DNA of 64,000 bases from Rhizobacter sp. Root1221 (GTDB lineage: Bacteria > Pseudomonadota > Gammaproteobacteria > Burkholderiales > Burkholderiaceae_C), in NCBI RefSeq assembly GCF_001425785.1, contig NZ_LMDI01000026.1, forward strand, positions 1 to 64,000, in the 5' to 3' direction. The number at the start of each line of letters is the position of its first letter. The stretch's first letter is position 1. Below are positions 55,528 to 64,000 of the stretch, piece by piece. The notes beneath the pieces are model-generated. The model ran no database searches. It saw only the letters and a list, made by a program, of their open reading frames with translations, and had not been told where the DNA came from. Made by a program: the position numbers and the translations under genes.

Positions 55528-56817
55528 TTACGGCTGGCGAACCCAGTCCTGGCTCGTGGCCGCGTTGCAAGTCTGCTGCCGCACGTCCGCGCCATCGGTG
55601 GTGGCGCTGTTCACCACGGCCGCGCACTTGCCGCTGTGCCGTGCCTTCAGCAGGAAATCGCTCCCATGGGCGACCCATTGCCATTGCTGGTTCGTGCCGC
55701 CGTTGCAGGTCCACTGGACGATGTCGGCGTTGTCTGCCGTCGAGGCACCGCTCACGTCCAGGCACTTGCCGCTGTTGGCGCTGACCACGGTGAAGTAGCC
55801 GGTGCCGGTGTCGTAGAAGCGCCACTGCTGCCACGGGCCGTTGTTGCGGGTGTACTGGCCCACGTTGGCACCGTCGGACTGGTTGGGGTTCTGCACGTCC
55901 AGCACCTTGCCGCTGTTGCGGTTCGAGACATATTCCACGGAAGGCGGGTGCCCGGCGGTGTACTGCGTGTCGCGCAGCACGGTGCCGTGCCGGTAGGCAC
56001 CTACTTGCGTGAGGCCCGTCCACGTGGTGAGGTCGCTGCTGGTGGCGGTCCACAGGCCGCTCGACGGATACTTGTCGATGTAGAGGCGCCACTGTCCGTT
56101 TTCCATCTGCGCCAGCGCCGGTGCTTCGTAGCCCGAACCCCAGCTGGCCCAGTTCCCCACGCCCACCCACGTCCACGGGCCCAGCAGGTTGCTGGCCGTC
56201 GCGTGTTCGATGTACTTCGTGGTCTCGTTCTTGACGAACGCGTGGTACACGCTACCCGTCTTCACCACGAACGTGTCGATCTTGTTGGTGCCGATGCCCA
56301 TGTCCACCGGGCTGCTCCAGTTGGTGAGGCTGCTGTCGGTGGCGGTGTAGACGTAGGGCTTGAAGTCCGCCCCCTGCGGCGCGATCGACACGATCAGGCG
56401 CACGGTGCCGTTTTCCACGAACCACTCGGGCGCCCACGTGAAGTTGGTGTTCGCGATGCCCGAGTTGACCGTGGCCACCTGGGTCCAGTTGATGAGGTTG
56501 GTGCTGGACGCGATGGCGAAGTAGGTGGACGACGTGGTCCACGATTGCACCGTGTAGGCGATGTAGTACTTGCCATCGGTGTGTTTCATGATGCTCGGGT
56601 CGCGCAGCACCCCGGTGGACCCGGCGAAGAACGTGTTCGACAGCAGGTCGAAGCTGGTGCCGTTGGCAGACGTGTAGATCCACAGCTTTTCGTCCACGGC
56701 GGCGTCCCCCTTGAACGTGGCGAAGACGTAGGCCGTCTCCGCACGCACGCTGGCCACACCCGACAAGAGCAGGCAGGCGGCGGCCGTTGCCATGGACTTC
56801 TTCAGAACGTTGATCAC
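55528..56817 (-). CDS. Secreted GH43 glycosidase with ricin-type lectin domain
   Basis: 429 residues with a signal peptide to about residue 26. The GH43 five-blade propeller has the base Asp73 in LRDPSIMKHTDGKYYIAY and the acid Glu231 in GYEAPAL. Residues about 296-429 are a ricin B-type lectin of three repeats (SNRNSGKVLDVQNPNQSDGANVGQY..., NSGKCLDVSGAST..., HSGKCAAVVNSAT...). GH43 enzymes act on arabinan, arabinoxylan or xylan side chains. It lies 24 bases after the MGH1-like gene. Confidence 0.92.
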   Translation of the reverse strand: MINVLKKSMATAAACLLLSGVASVRAETAYVFATFKGDAAVDEKLWIYTSANGTSFDLLSNTFFAGSTGVLRDPSIMKHTDGKYYIAYTVQSWTTSSTYFAIASSTNLINWTQVATVNSGIANTNFTWAPEWFVENGTVRLIVSIAPQGADFKPYVYTATDSSLTNWSSPVDMGIGTNKIDTFVVKTGSVYHAFVKNETTKYIEHATASNLLGPWTWVGVGNWASWGSGYEAPALAQMENGQWRLYIDKYPSSGLWTATSSDLTTWTGLTQVGAYRHGTVLRDTQYTAGHPPSVEYVSNRNSGKVLDVQNPNQSDGANVGQYTRNNGPWQQWRFYDTGTGYFTVVSANSGKCLDVSGASTADNADIVQWTCNGGTNQQWQWVAHGSDFLLKARHSGKCAAVVNSATTDGADVRQQTCNAATSQDWVRQP

Positions 56818-56841
56818 GGGAATCTCCTTGGTGAGGGGGTC

Positions 56842-59775
56842 TTACGGGTTGAGCACGAAGCGCCAGAGTTGGTCGTTGGTGGCGTTGTCGTTCCACTGCA
56901 GGGCGTTGGCGCCATCGGTGGTCTTCATCTGGTCCACGCCCAGCACCTTGGTGCTGTTGCCGTTGACCAGCTTGAAGGCGCCACCGGTTCCTGCCACCAC
57001 CTTCCAGGCGTTGGCCGTTGCGCCGGAGTCGGTGGCCTGCACGGCGCGGGCGCCGTCGCCACCCAGCATCTGCTCGATGCCCAGCACCTTGCCGCTGTTG
57101 ACGTTGGTGAACACGTAGCGGCCGTCACGCAGCAGCCGCGCGCGCCAGTTGTGGTCGGCCGTGCCGCTGTCGGCCCACTGGACCACCGCGGCAGCCTCCG
57201 CGGTGGACATGCCGGTGACCCCCAGCACCTTCGCGCTGTTCTGGTTGACGATGCGGTACACGCGGTTGGTCACGAGGCCGCTTTCGGGCGCGAGCGCCCA
57301 GCGCTGGTCGGCAGAACCGGTGTCGGTCCACTGCAGGGCCACGGCCCCATCGGCCGTGGCCGAGTTGGCGATGGCCAGCAGCTTGCCGCTGTTTCGGTTG
57401 ATGACACGGTAGGTGTCGGCGTCGGCCGGCTCCACGCGCCAGTCGTGGTCGGCGGTGCCCGTGTCGGCCCACTGCACCACCTGGGCGCCGTTGCCCGTGG
57501 ACATGCCCGTCACTCCCAGCACCTTGTTGCTCAGGCCGTTGCGGATCTTGTAGTACCCGTTGGCCTGCAGCTCCAGCACCCAGCTGTGGTCGGCCGTGCC
57601 GTTGTCGCTGAACTGCACCGCCGTTGCCCCATCGGCCGTGGACATGCCGGAGACCCCCAGCACCTTGGCGCTGTTCAGGTTCACCAGGTGGTACCGCGAC
57701 CCGGAGGTCACGCCGCTGCCGAACACCTCGAACTCCGCGAGGCCGGTGGAAAAACCGGGGGCGTGGGTGAACACCACGCGGAGGCGGGAGGTGTTGACCG
57801 CGGGGAACGTCACGGTGTTGACCGTATTGCCAGCCGCCGCCACGGGCGATTTCGACAGCCCGGTGATGTCGACCCACGCCGTGCCGTTCCAGGACTGCAG
57901 GCCGTAGTTGGCAGGTGCCTTGAGGCCGGTGTCATCGGCGAAGAAATGGAGCTTGGCCGACGACACGGTGCGGGCCGAACCGAAATCGACCGCGAACCAG
58001 TCCGACGTGTTGCCGGACCCGAACGATGACCAGCGGTTCTTGGTGTCCCGGTAGTACCAGGTGCGCCCGTCGATGGCCAGGCGCGCCGGGTCGGTGCTGT
58101 AGCTGTACGACGCGGACGCGGTGGGGTACCCCTGGCCCGACACGTTCACGGCCAGGTTCGTGGCCTCGGGCCGGGTGGGGGTGACGATGGGCGCCCCGAG
58201 CGCCACGGTCTTGCGCCCGAGGGCCGACGGCCCGGCGGTGCGGATGCCGTCGACGTAGATCGACAGGCCCGCGCCCTGGTTGTACCGGCTGCCGTTGGCA
58301 TCCCACAGGATGGTGACCGAGTGCCCGTGGTACGACACGTCTTCCAGCGCGAAGTAGCTGATGTAGTTCGGGTCGGCAGGGTTCGTCGGGATCAGCGGGT
58401 TGACCTCCAGCGTGTCGTCGGCGCGCGGGCGCAGGCCCACCAGCCCCGAGATCACGAGGTCCGCATAGGCCGAGTGGAAGTAGTGCTGGCTGCGCTCGGG
58501 CAGGTCGACGATGGGGCCGCCCTGGTCGGGGTGGTAGTTCTCGACAAGGTACGGGACGCCGTTCTTGTAGTGCTGCTGCGTGTACTGGTTCAGCACCTTC
58601 ACGTAGTCCGTGCTGGTCACGTGGCCCTGCGTGTAGTTGTTCAGCAGGTTCGCCATGCCCCCCAGCACCTGGGTGGTCTGGTAGGGCCAGCTGGGCCCGT
58701 TCCATTGGCACTCCCTGAGCCCGGTGGCCGCGTCGTAGCGATACTGCCGCATGTAGTACTGGTAGGACGGTTCCGTGGTGCGCAGGCCGAACGTGCCGTA
58801 GAACTTGGACGTGTCCATCACGTGTTGCCACGCCGAGTTCAACGTCGTGTTGTTGTCGGGGATGTTGTGGTACCAGGGCACGAAGCCCACCAGCTCCCGT
58901 CCGCGCACGAAGTTCCAGTTCTGCACGTAGGCGTTGCTGACGCGGTAGCGGTCGGTGAAATGGCCCAGCGTGGGGTTCCACAGCGACGCCTGCATCGCGG
59001 CCTTCAGCGCGTTGGCCTTGTTGGCGTAGTCGGTGGATGTGGCGGTGTCGCCGGCCAGCAGCGCGGCCTGGCTGATGGCCCGGGCGTTTGCCAGCATGTA
59101 GCTGTTGATGGACGGGCGATAGCCATCGCCACCGCCGAAACCGTCGGCGCCGCCGCTCGCATCGATGGACGCGATGGTGTACTCGGTGGCGTCACTCAGC
59201 GGCACCTGCCAGTACAGGCCGCGGGCCGGATCGAAGTGGTCGTTCCACGCGGTGTACACCCGCTTCATGTCACCAAGCTTCGCCACGAGGAATGCCCGGT
59301 CGCTGTCGACCAGGTACTTCTGGTAGGCGGCGTCACCGATCCACTCGCTGTACTGGCGCGGGTCGGCCGAGCCGTACCAGTGGCTGACGTACTCGTTCAC
59401 CGGCCCACGGTCCTTCAGCCAGCGGCCCTCGGTGATGTGGAAACCTGCGGCGTCGGGGATCGTGTTGCTGGGCTTCTGGTCCCAGCCCATGGGGTTCAGG
59501 AACTCGGTGAACACGCGGCGGTTGCCGAGGGATCGGATGTGCGATTTCAGCAGGCTCCAGCGGTAGTAGTAGATCTGCTGGATCTGCGGGTTCGAGATCT
59601 CCAGGAACGGGATGTTCGCCGTGTACCACGGCGTGTCGGGCGCATACGCGCTCACCAACTGGGGCTTGTTCAGGAAGTTGGTGGGCGCGGCGAACGCCTG
59701 GCCGCTGGCCAGCGTGCTGCCCAGGACGGCGCACGCGAGTGCGCCCGCCCACGGGCGCGATGGGTTCTGGATCAA
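56842..59775 (-). CDS. Secreted MGH1-like glycoside hydrolase with discoidin and six ricin-type repeats
   Basis: 977 residues, signal peptide to about residue 29. The catalytic part (about 45-520) is an alpha/alpha toroid of the MGH1/trehalase-like kind (YYYRWSLLKSHIRSLGNRR, RECQWNGPSWPYQTTQVLGGMANLL). A discoidin-like F5/8 domain (about 540-690) follows, then six repeats of about 46 residues (692-977) of the pattern N.NS.KVLGV.GMST.DGA.VVQW.D.GTADH.W, enough for two beta-trefoil lectins. Substrate is not clear, but clustering with GH43 points to arabinose-containing polymers. It starts 45 bases after GH43-AbfB. Confidence 0.9.
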   Translation of the reverse strand: MIQNPSRPWAGALACAVLGSTLASGQAFAAPTNFLNKPQLVSAYAPDTPWYTANIPFLEISNPQIQQIYYYRWSLLKSHIRSLGNRRVFTEFLNPMGWDQKPSNTIPDAAGFHITEGRWLKDRGPVNEYVSHWYGSADPRQYSEWIGDAAYQKYLVDSDRAFLVAKLGDMKRVYTAWNDHFDPARGLYWQVPLSDATEYTIASIDASGGADGFGGGDGYRPSINSYMLANARAISQAALLAGDTATSTDYANKANALKAAMQASLWNPTLGHFTDRYRVSNAYVQNWNFVRGRELVGFVPWYHNIPDNNTTLNSAWQHVMDTSKFYGTFGLRTTEPSYQYYMRQYRYDAATGLRECQWNGPSWPYQTTQVLGGMANLLNNYTQGHVTSTDYVKVLNQYTQQHYKNGVPYLVENYHPDQGGPIVDLPERSQHYFHSAYADLVISGLVGLRPRADDTLEVNPLIPTNPADPNYISYFALEDVSYHGHSVTILWDANGSRYNQGAGLSIYVDGIRTAGPSALGRKTVALGAPIVTPTRPEATNLAVNVSGQGYPTASASYSYSTDPARLAIDGRTWYYRDTKNRWSSFGSGNTSDWFAVDFGSARTVSSAKLHFFADDTGLKAPANYGLQSWNGTAWVDITGLSKSPVAAAGNTVNTVTFPAVNTSRLRVVFTHAPGFSTGLAEFEVFGSGVTSGSRYHLVNLNSAKVLGVSGMSTADGATAVQFSDNGTADHSWVLELQANGYYKIRNGLSNKVLGVTGMSTGNGAQVVQWADTGTADHDWRVEPADADTYRVINRNSGKLLAIANSATADGAVALQWTDTGSADQRWALAPESGLVTNRVYRIVNQNSAKVLGVTGMSTAEAAAVVQWADSGTADHNWRARLLRDGRYVFTNVNSGKVLGIEQMLGGDGARAVQATDSGATANAWKVVAGTGGAFKLVNGNSTKVLGVDQMKTTDGANALQWNDNATNDQLWRFVLNP

Positions 59776-59820
59776 GGCTTGTCTCCTCTGTGCGCGCAGT
59801 GCGCGAAGGGATGGTTCTGG

Positions 59821-61197
59821 TCAGCGAACGACGTTGAACGTGGCGTCCTGCTTCTCGAGGGCGGTCGAGATGGGATCGATGCGCAGCACGAAGTTCGCGT
59901 GGCGCAGGTACATCGACGGGAAGTTGTACGAACGGAACGACGACCACGTGGCATCGGCCAGGCCGGCCACCTTGTAGAACGTGGCATCGGCCTTGAACGT
60001 GCTGGTGTTGTCGTTCGGGTTGAGCACCACGTTGAAGTTGCTGTGGCGAAGGTACTGGCCGGGGAAGTTCACCGACTCGAACGAGACGCCACTGCTGTCG
60101 GCGAGGCCGGGCACGACGCGCCACTGCGAATCACGGTACGGGTCGAACGGATAGGGGTCGATGCGGCCCTGCAGCGCGCTGTGCCGCACGTAGTGGTCGC
60201 CGAAGTTGAACGACTTGATGCGGTTCCACGTGGGGTTCCCCCAGGCGGCGACCAGCTTGTCGAGTTCGGCCTGCGTGACCGGCGTCACCGTGGCGTGCTT
60301 GGAGTTCAGCGGCTGCGTGTAGAACTTCTTGTCCACCGCGGTCCAGGTGCCCGACGCGATGTCGGTGGACTCCCACACGTAGAACTCGCCATTGACAGGC
60401 ACGTACGAGTCGCCGTAGAGGTACCAGCGGTTCTCGTTGTTCTTCTTCACCACGATGGGGGCTTCGATCACGGTGGTGCCCACGGGGCCGCTGTACGTGG
60501 TGCCGTCGAACGTGCGCGGGTTGACGTTGGAAGACCGCGCGCCCATCAGCTTGTTGTCGGACTCGCGCTTGTAGTAGAGGTAGTTCACCCCGTTGTGGGT
60601 GTGCATCGTCGCATCCAGCGGCGAGAAACCCGGGTAGAAATACACCTGCGACGCCCCGAAGTTGACGAAGTCGCTCGTGTAGTTGACGAAGATCTGGTGG
60701 AAGGTGGACGTGGCGTTGCCCGACCAGATCACGCCGTACTGGCCACGCGACGCATCGTAGAAGGCCTCGGGCGCCCAGGTGTGCATGCCACTCGTGTTGA
60801 GGCGGGCGAGACGTTCGTTCGTGAACGTGCGCAGGTCCACCGAGTCCCACACGTGGATGTACTCGCTGTTGGAGTTCGCGAAGTCCGTGCCCGTCATGTT
60901 GGTGGCCATCACCACGAACGTGCCGTCGTTCTTGCGCAGGATGAACGGGTCGCGCAGGCCGGGCTGGCCCAGCTTCGGGTACACCACCGCGTTGTTGTTG
61001 TTCAGCGGGGTCCAGTTCAACCCGTCGGTGCTGTACGCGAGGTGCAGGCCGTAGTCATTGGCCGTGGACCCTGGCGACTCGGTGAAGTAGCCCATCACGT
61101 AGCCGACATAGGGGTCGGCGGCAAAGCTGGCCGGGGCGATCACACACGCGAGTGCCGTCATCACGGCCTTGATCCATCTTCTCGTCAGTCCTGCCAC
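59821..61197 (-). CDS. Secreted GH43 glycosidase with C-terminal AbfB (CBM42) domain
   Basis: 458 residues with a signal peptide to about residue 26 (APASFA-AD). GH43 motifs: LRDPFILRKNDGTFVVMATNM (base Asp), HTWAPEAFYD, and VIEAPIVVKKN (acid Glu). From about 318 the AbfB domain shows FNFGDHYVRHSALQGRIDP, NFPGQYLRHSNFNVVLN and NFPSMYLRHANFVLRID, three arabinose-binding repeats. An arabinofuranosidase or arabinanase role is therefore likely. It is the first gene of the leftward operon, divergent from another GH43 gene. Confidence 0.93.
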   Translation of the reverse strand: MAGLTRRWIKAVMTALACVIAPASFAADPYVGYVMGYFTESPGSTANDYGLHLAYSTDGLNWTPLNNNNAVVYPKLGQPGLRDPFILRKNDGTFVVMATNMTGTDFANSNSEYIHVWDSVDLRTFTNERLARLNTSGMHTWAPEAFYDASRGQYGVIWSGNATSTFHQIFVNYTSDFVNFGASQVYFYPGFSPLDATMHTHNGVNYLYYKRESDNKLMGARSSNVNPRTFDGTTYSGPVGTTVIEAPIVVKKNNENRWYLYGDSYVPVNGEFYVWESTDIASGTWTAVDKKFYTQPLNSKHATVTPVTQAELDKLVAAWGNPTWNRIKSFNFGDHYVRHSALQGRIDPYPFDPYRDSQWRVVPGLADSSGVSFESVNFPGQYLRHSNFNVVLNPNDNTSTFKADATFYKVAGLADATWSSFRSYNFPSMYLRHANFVLRIDPISTALEKQDATFNVVR

Positions 61198-61472
61198 GGT
61201 GTCTCCGTTTCGTTGCTTCGTCAGGACGAGATGCTAGGAGTTGCGACGTGGGGCCGCGATGAATTCGGGCACGGACGCGATGCGCGTTCGTGTATCGGGG
61301 TAATCGCGGAGCGTGATCCGCATGGTGCCGAGTGCTTTGGGAAAACCCTTAAGGGCAAGCGAGCAAATACCCAAACGCATATCGCCCGAACGAGAAGTGC
61401 GATTGGACGGCCTCGCTGTTCGCTTCTTAGCATGCCGACCGCCTGCCAACAACACGAACCATGGAGACACGC
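61198..61472. promoter_or_regulatory. Divergent promoter region of the two GH43 operons
   Basis: 275 bases that must hold promoters for both directions. TTTGGG at 61336-61341 and CCCAAA at 61370-61375 form an inverted pair, with the perfect palindrome CCCTTAAGGG at 61346-61355 between them. These could be binding sites for a sugar-responsive regulator. No regulator gene lies next to it in the window. Confidence 0.5.
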
Positions 61473-63728
61473 ATGCGACGTTTCTACCGTCTTGCCGACC
61501 TGGGCCGATGGTGCCTGTTCATCGGGGTCACCCTCTCCGGCCTGCTCGCTCCACCGGCCTGGGCCGAGATCCAAGGTCCGGCCAACAGCCTTTCCCAACG
61601 CAACCCCAACCTGCTGCACCGTGCCGACCCATGGGTCTACAAGCACACCGACGGCTGGTACTACTTCATGGCCACCGTGCCGGAGTTCGACCGGCTCGAA
61701 CTGCGCAAGTCGCGCACGCTGTCGGGCGTCGGCAGTGCTGTGCCGGTGGTGGTCTGGACCAAACATGCCAGCGGGGTGATGGGGGCCAACATCTGGGCCC
61801 CCGAGATCCACTACGTCGGCGGGCGGTGGATCATCTACTTCACGGCAGGTGAGTCGAACAACGCGTTCGCCGTTCGCCTGTACGCGCTGGAGAACACCGC
61901 GGCCGACCCGACCACCGGCACGTGGACCGAACGGGGCCGCATCCAGACGGCCTGGGACAGCTTCACGCTGGACGCCACCAGCTTCGTGCACAACGGTGCG
62001 CAGTACCTCGTGTTCGCGCAGAGCGAACCCGGCATTGCCGGCAACTCCAACCTCTACATCGCGCGCATGACCGATGCGCTGCACATGGACACCAGCACGC
62101 AGACGCGCATCTCGGTGCCGAACCTGTCATGGGAGCAGCAGGGGTACCTGGTCAACGAAGCACCGGAGGTGATCCGCCGCAACGGGAAGATCTTCATCGC
62201 CTATTCCGCCAGTTCGTGTGACCCGCGCTACGTGATGGGCATGCTGACGGCATCCGACACCAGCGACCTGTTGTCCGCAGCCTCGTGGACCAAGGCGCAG
62301 TCGCCGGTGTTCCAGTCCAACCCGGACGGCAACGCCCACGGGCCCGGACACAACGCGTTCACCACGTCACCCGATGGCACCGAGGACTGGATCATCTACC
62401 ACGCGTATTCCGACGGCACGGTCAACACGTGTTTCGGCGACCAGCGCAGCATGCGCATGCAGCGCTTCGGCTGGAACGCCGACGGCACACCCGCGCTGGG
62501 CAAGCCGGTGTCCAGCGGCACCGTGATGGCGGTGCCGTCGGGTGACAACCGGTTCGAGGCCGAGTACGCGACGGTCAGCGGTCAGGCGCGCGTGTTGTCC
62601 TATCCGCAGGCCTCGAACGGGCGCGACGTGGGGTACCTCAACGATGCCGCCAGCAGTGTCCGCTTCGACAACATCAAGGCGCCCGCGGCAGGCGCCTATG
62701 CGTTGAGCATCCGCTACGGCAACGGCTCGGGTGGGGTGGCGACACACAAGCTGTCGGTCAACGGTGGCACGGCGCAGGTCGTGAGCTACCCCGCCACGGC
62801 CGGCTGGGGCACGTTCGCCACGCTCGTGGTACCGGTGACCTTGAATGCCGGCGCCAACAGTGTCACGCTCACCTACAACAGCGCCTACGCCGAGGTGGAC
62901 TACGTGCAGGTGGACACCCTCGGCCGCGAGGCCGAGGCGGGCGCCGTCGCGAACGCCGTGGTCATGGCCGACACGGCGGCATCGGGTGGACAGAAGGTCG
63001 GCAACCTGAACGCCAGCAACAGCGCGGTGACCTTCAGCCTGAGCGTCCCGGCGGCAGGCAGCTACATGCTGGCGGCGCGCTACACGAACGGCAGTGGCAC
63101 GGCATCCGCACACGGCGTCACCGTGAACGGGGTCGCGGCCGGCCAGCTGGCCTATCCCTGGTACGCCGGCGATTCGTGGCAGAGCTACCGCACCGCGTCG
63201 ATCAACGTCACGCTCAATGCCGGCGTGAACACCATCCGCGTGGGACAGGCCGTGGGGTACGCGGAACTCGACCGCGTGGACCTGCTGCCGGTGCTCGCGA
63301 ACGGCAGCCGCTACCGCCTCACGAACCGCAGCAGCGGCAAGGTGCTCGACAACGCCAACGCCGGCACGGCGGACGGCAACAAGGTGCAGCAGTGGGACGA
63401 CCTGTCCAACACTGCACAGCGATGGACCCTGCAGGACGCGGGTGGTGGCTACCACCGCCTGGTCAACGTTGTGAGTGGCAAATGCCTGGGCATCGCGGGC
63501 GGCAGCACCGCCGACGGCGCCGTGGCCGACATCGAAACCTGCAGCGCGGCCACCAGCCAGCAATGGGCCGTCGTCAACGCCGGCATCGGCACCTACAGGC
63601 TCATCGCACGTCACAGCGGCAAGGCACTCGACCTGGCCAACGGTTCGCCTGCGAACGGCGCCACCGTCAGGCAATGGCCGGACAACGGATTGGACGCCCA
63701 GAAGTGGGCCATGGAGATCACCCAATGA
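61473..63728 (+). CDS. Secreted GH43 glycosidase with two CBM6/35-like domains and a ricin lectin
   Basis: 751 residues. GGAGAC lies four bases before ATG 61473; an in-frame ATG at 61461 has no ribosome binding site. The signal peptide ends at PPAWA. GH43 domain about 40-340: ADPWVYKHTDGWYYFMAT (base), IWAPEIHYVGGRWIIYF, NEAPEVIRRNGKIFIAYS (acid). Two beta-sandwich CBM6/35-like domains follow (about 355-470 and 475-600), both ending in AE.DYV.VD/AELDRVDLLP-type sequence. A ricin B-type lectin (about 610-751) closes the chain. It overlaps the next GH43 gene by 4 bases. Confidence 0.92.
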   Translation: MRRFYRLADLGRWCLFIGVTLSGLLAPPAWAEIQGPANSLSQRNPNLLHRADPWVYKHTDGWYYFMATVPEFDRLELRKSRTLSGVGSAVPVVVWTKHASGVMGANIWAPEIHYVGGRWIIYFTAGESNNAFAVRLYALENTAADPTTGTWTERGRIQTAWDSFTLDATSFVHNGAQYLVFAQSEPGIAGNSNLYIARMTDALHMDTSTQTRISVPNLSWEQQGYLVNEAPEVIRRNGKIFIAYSASSCDPRYVMGMLTASDTSDLLSAASWTKAQSPVFQSNPDGNAHGPGHNAFTTSPDGTEDWIIYHAYSDGTVNTCFGDQRSMRMQRFGWNADGTPALGKPVSSGTVMAVPSGDNRFEAEYATVSGQARVLSYPQASNGRDVGYLNDAASSVRFDNIKAPAAGAYALSIRYGNGSGGVATHKLSVNGGTAQVVSYPATAGWGTFATLVVPVTLNAGANSVTLTYNSAYAEVDYVQVDTLGREAEAGAVANAVVMADTAASGGQKVGNLNASNSAVTFSLSVPAAGSYMLAARYTNGSGTASAHGVTVNGVAAGQLAYPWYAGDSWQSYRTASINVTLNAGVNTIRVGQAVGYAELDRVDLLPVLANGSRYRLTNRSSGKVLDNANAGTADGNKVQQWDDLSNTAQRWTLQDAGGGYHRLVNVVSGKCLGIAGGSTADGAVADIETCSAATSQQWAVVNAGIGTYRLIARHSGKALDLANGSPANGATVRQWPDNGLDAQKWAMEITQ

Positions 63729-64000
63729 AACACACCCTCGCTTTCCTCACGCTGGCAGTGGCCAGCACGCTGGCCTCGGCCGCCTCCACCACGTTCATCA
63801 ACCCGGTGGGGCCCGCGACGAAGTCGTCGGCCGATCCGCACGTGATGCGCCACACCGATGGCAATTACTACTTCGTGCACACGTCTGAAGACTGGGCCTC
63901 GCTCGAGATCGCCAAGTCGTCCAGCCTCTCGGGCGTGGGTGCCGCCACGCCGGTCAAGGTGTGGACGGCGCCGGCAGGTCCTTGCACGGGCAACAACTGC
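63725..64000 (+). CDS. GH43 glycosidase, N-terminal part (cut by window end)
   Basis: 92 residues are visible. Signal peptide MKHTLAFLTLAVASTLASAA, then TFINPVGPATKSSADPHVMRHTDGNYYFVHT, the first blade of a GH43 propeller with its catalytic Asp. It is a tandem paralogue of the preceding gene (compare ADPWVYKHTDGWYYFMAT and SLSGVG...PVKVW). ATG 63725 overlaps the previous stop in ATGA. The gene continues beyond the window. Confidence 0.88.
   Translation, partial: MKHTLAFLTLAVASTLASAASTTFINPVGPATKSSADPHVMRHTDGNYYFVHTSEDWASLEIAKSSSLSGVGAATPVKVWTAPAGPCTGNNC

Noticed and set aside
58321-61779. 1152-codon open frame on the plus strand across the GH43/MGH1 genes
   Set aside because: It is antisense to three genes with signal peptides and clear domains; its composition (His, Val, Arg, Gly-rich, no domain) is typical of GC-rich antisense frames.

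Overview
The window is GC-rich, densely packed bacterial DNA. It looks like a free-living betaproteobacterium of the order Burkholderiales: a benzoyl-CoA epoxidation (box) cluster with a BoxR-type regulator, a nag-type gentisate operon, an orphan Bug-family binding protein, and a type II secretion-like operon of the kind found in that order. I cannot name the genus. I saw no rRNA, tRNA, CRISPR array, insertion sequence or phage gene.

Region 1 (198-18364), aerobic benzoate catabolism. A leftward operon of nine genes encodes a DUF4863 protein, the semialdehyde dehydrogenase BoxD, benzoate-CoA ligase, an alpha/beta hydrolase and a complete branched-chain-type ABC importer. It diverges from boxR. 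Downstream of boxR, with a strong promoter, comes boxC-boxB-boxA followed by four beta-oxidation-type genes (two enoyl-CoA hydratases, a PaaH-like dehydrogenase and a MaoC-type hydratase). Together they cover uptake, CoA activation, ring epoxidation, hydrolytic ring opening, aldehyde oxidation and conversion toward 3-oxoadipyl-CoA. The final thiolase is not in the window. TGCA tetramers sit in both promoter regions.

Region 2 (18568-30722), several small metabolic units: an alpha/beta hydrolase and an SDR beside a GlxA-type AraC regulator; a LysR regulator divergent from 3-hydroxybenzoate 6-hydroxylase, gentisate dioxygenase, fumarylpyruvate hydrolase, maleylpyruvate isomerase and a Bug-family binding protein; and a LysR regulator divergent from a D-threonine aldolase-like enzyme overlapping an ornithine cyclodeaminase-family gene.

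Region 3 (30884-50959), a secretion island. The core is a leftward run of twelve genes with mostly overlapping ends: lytic transglycosylase, GspG, GspF, GspE, PilM-, PilN- and PilO-like inner-membrane parts, a proline-rich PilP/GspC-like protein, a secretin with a C-terminal cohesin-like module, and three more pseudopilins. It matches what I recall being called 'predicted secretion system X', a hybrid of type II secretion and type IV pilus parts. A zinc-dependent phospholipase C-like gene lies just upstream. On the other side are two large exported proteins, a lipase-like hydrolase and a 601-residue protein of unknown function. Five genes for exported proteins of about 110 residues that seem to be diverged members of one family flank the system. 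Several of these genes have long leaders with a short ORF behind a good ribosome binding site. This island is the best candidate for an under-described system in the window.

Region 4 (51283-64000), polysaccharide use. A GntR regulator and a Tat-exported SMP-30/gluconolactonase-like protein precede a leftward operon of secreted enzymes (GH43 with AbfB, MGH1-like glycosidase with discoidin and six ricin-type repeats, GH43 with ricin lectin, alginate-lyase-like lipoprotein with FN3 and LamG). This operon diverges from two tandem GH43 genes, the second cut by the window end. Arabinan or arabinoxylan is the likely target.

Most starts were chosen from ribosome binding sites, overlaps and family N-termini. 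All functions are inferred from sequence motifs read by eye, not from database searches.
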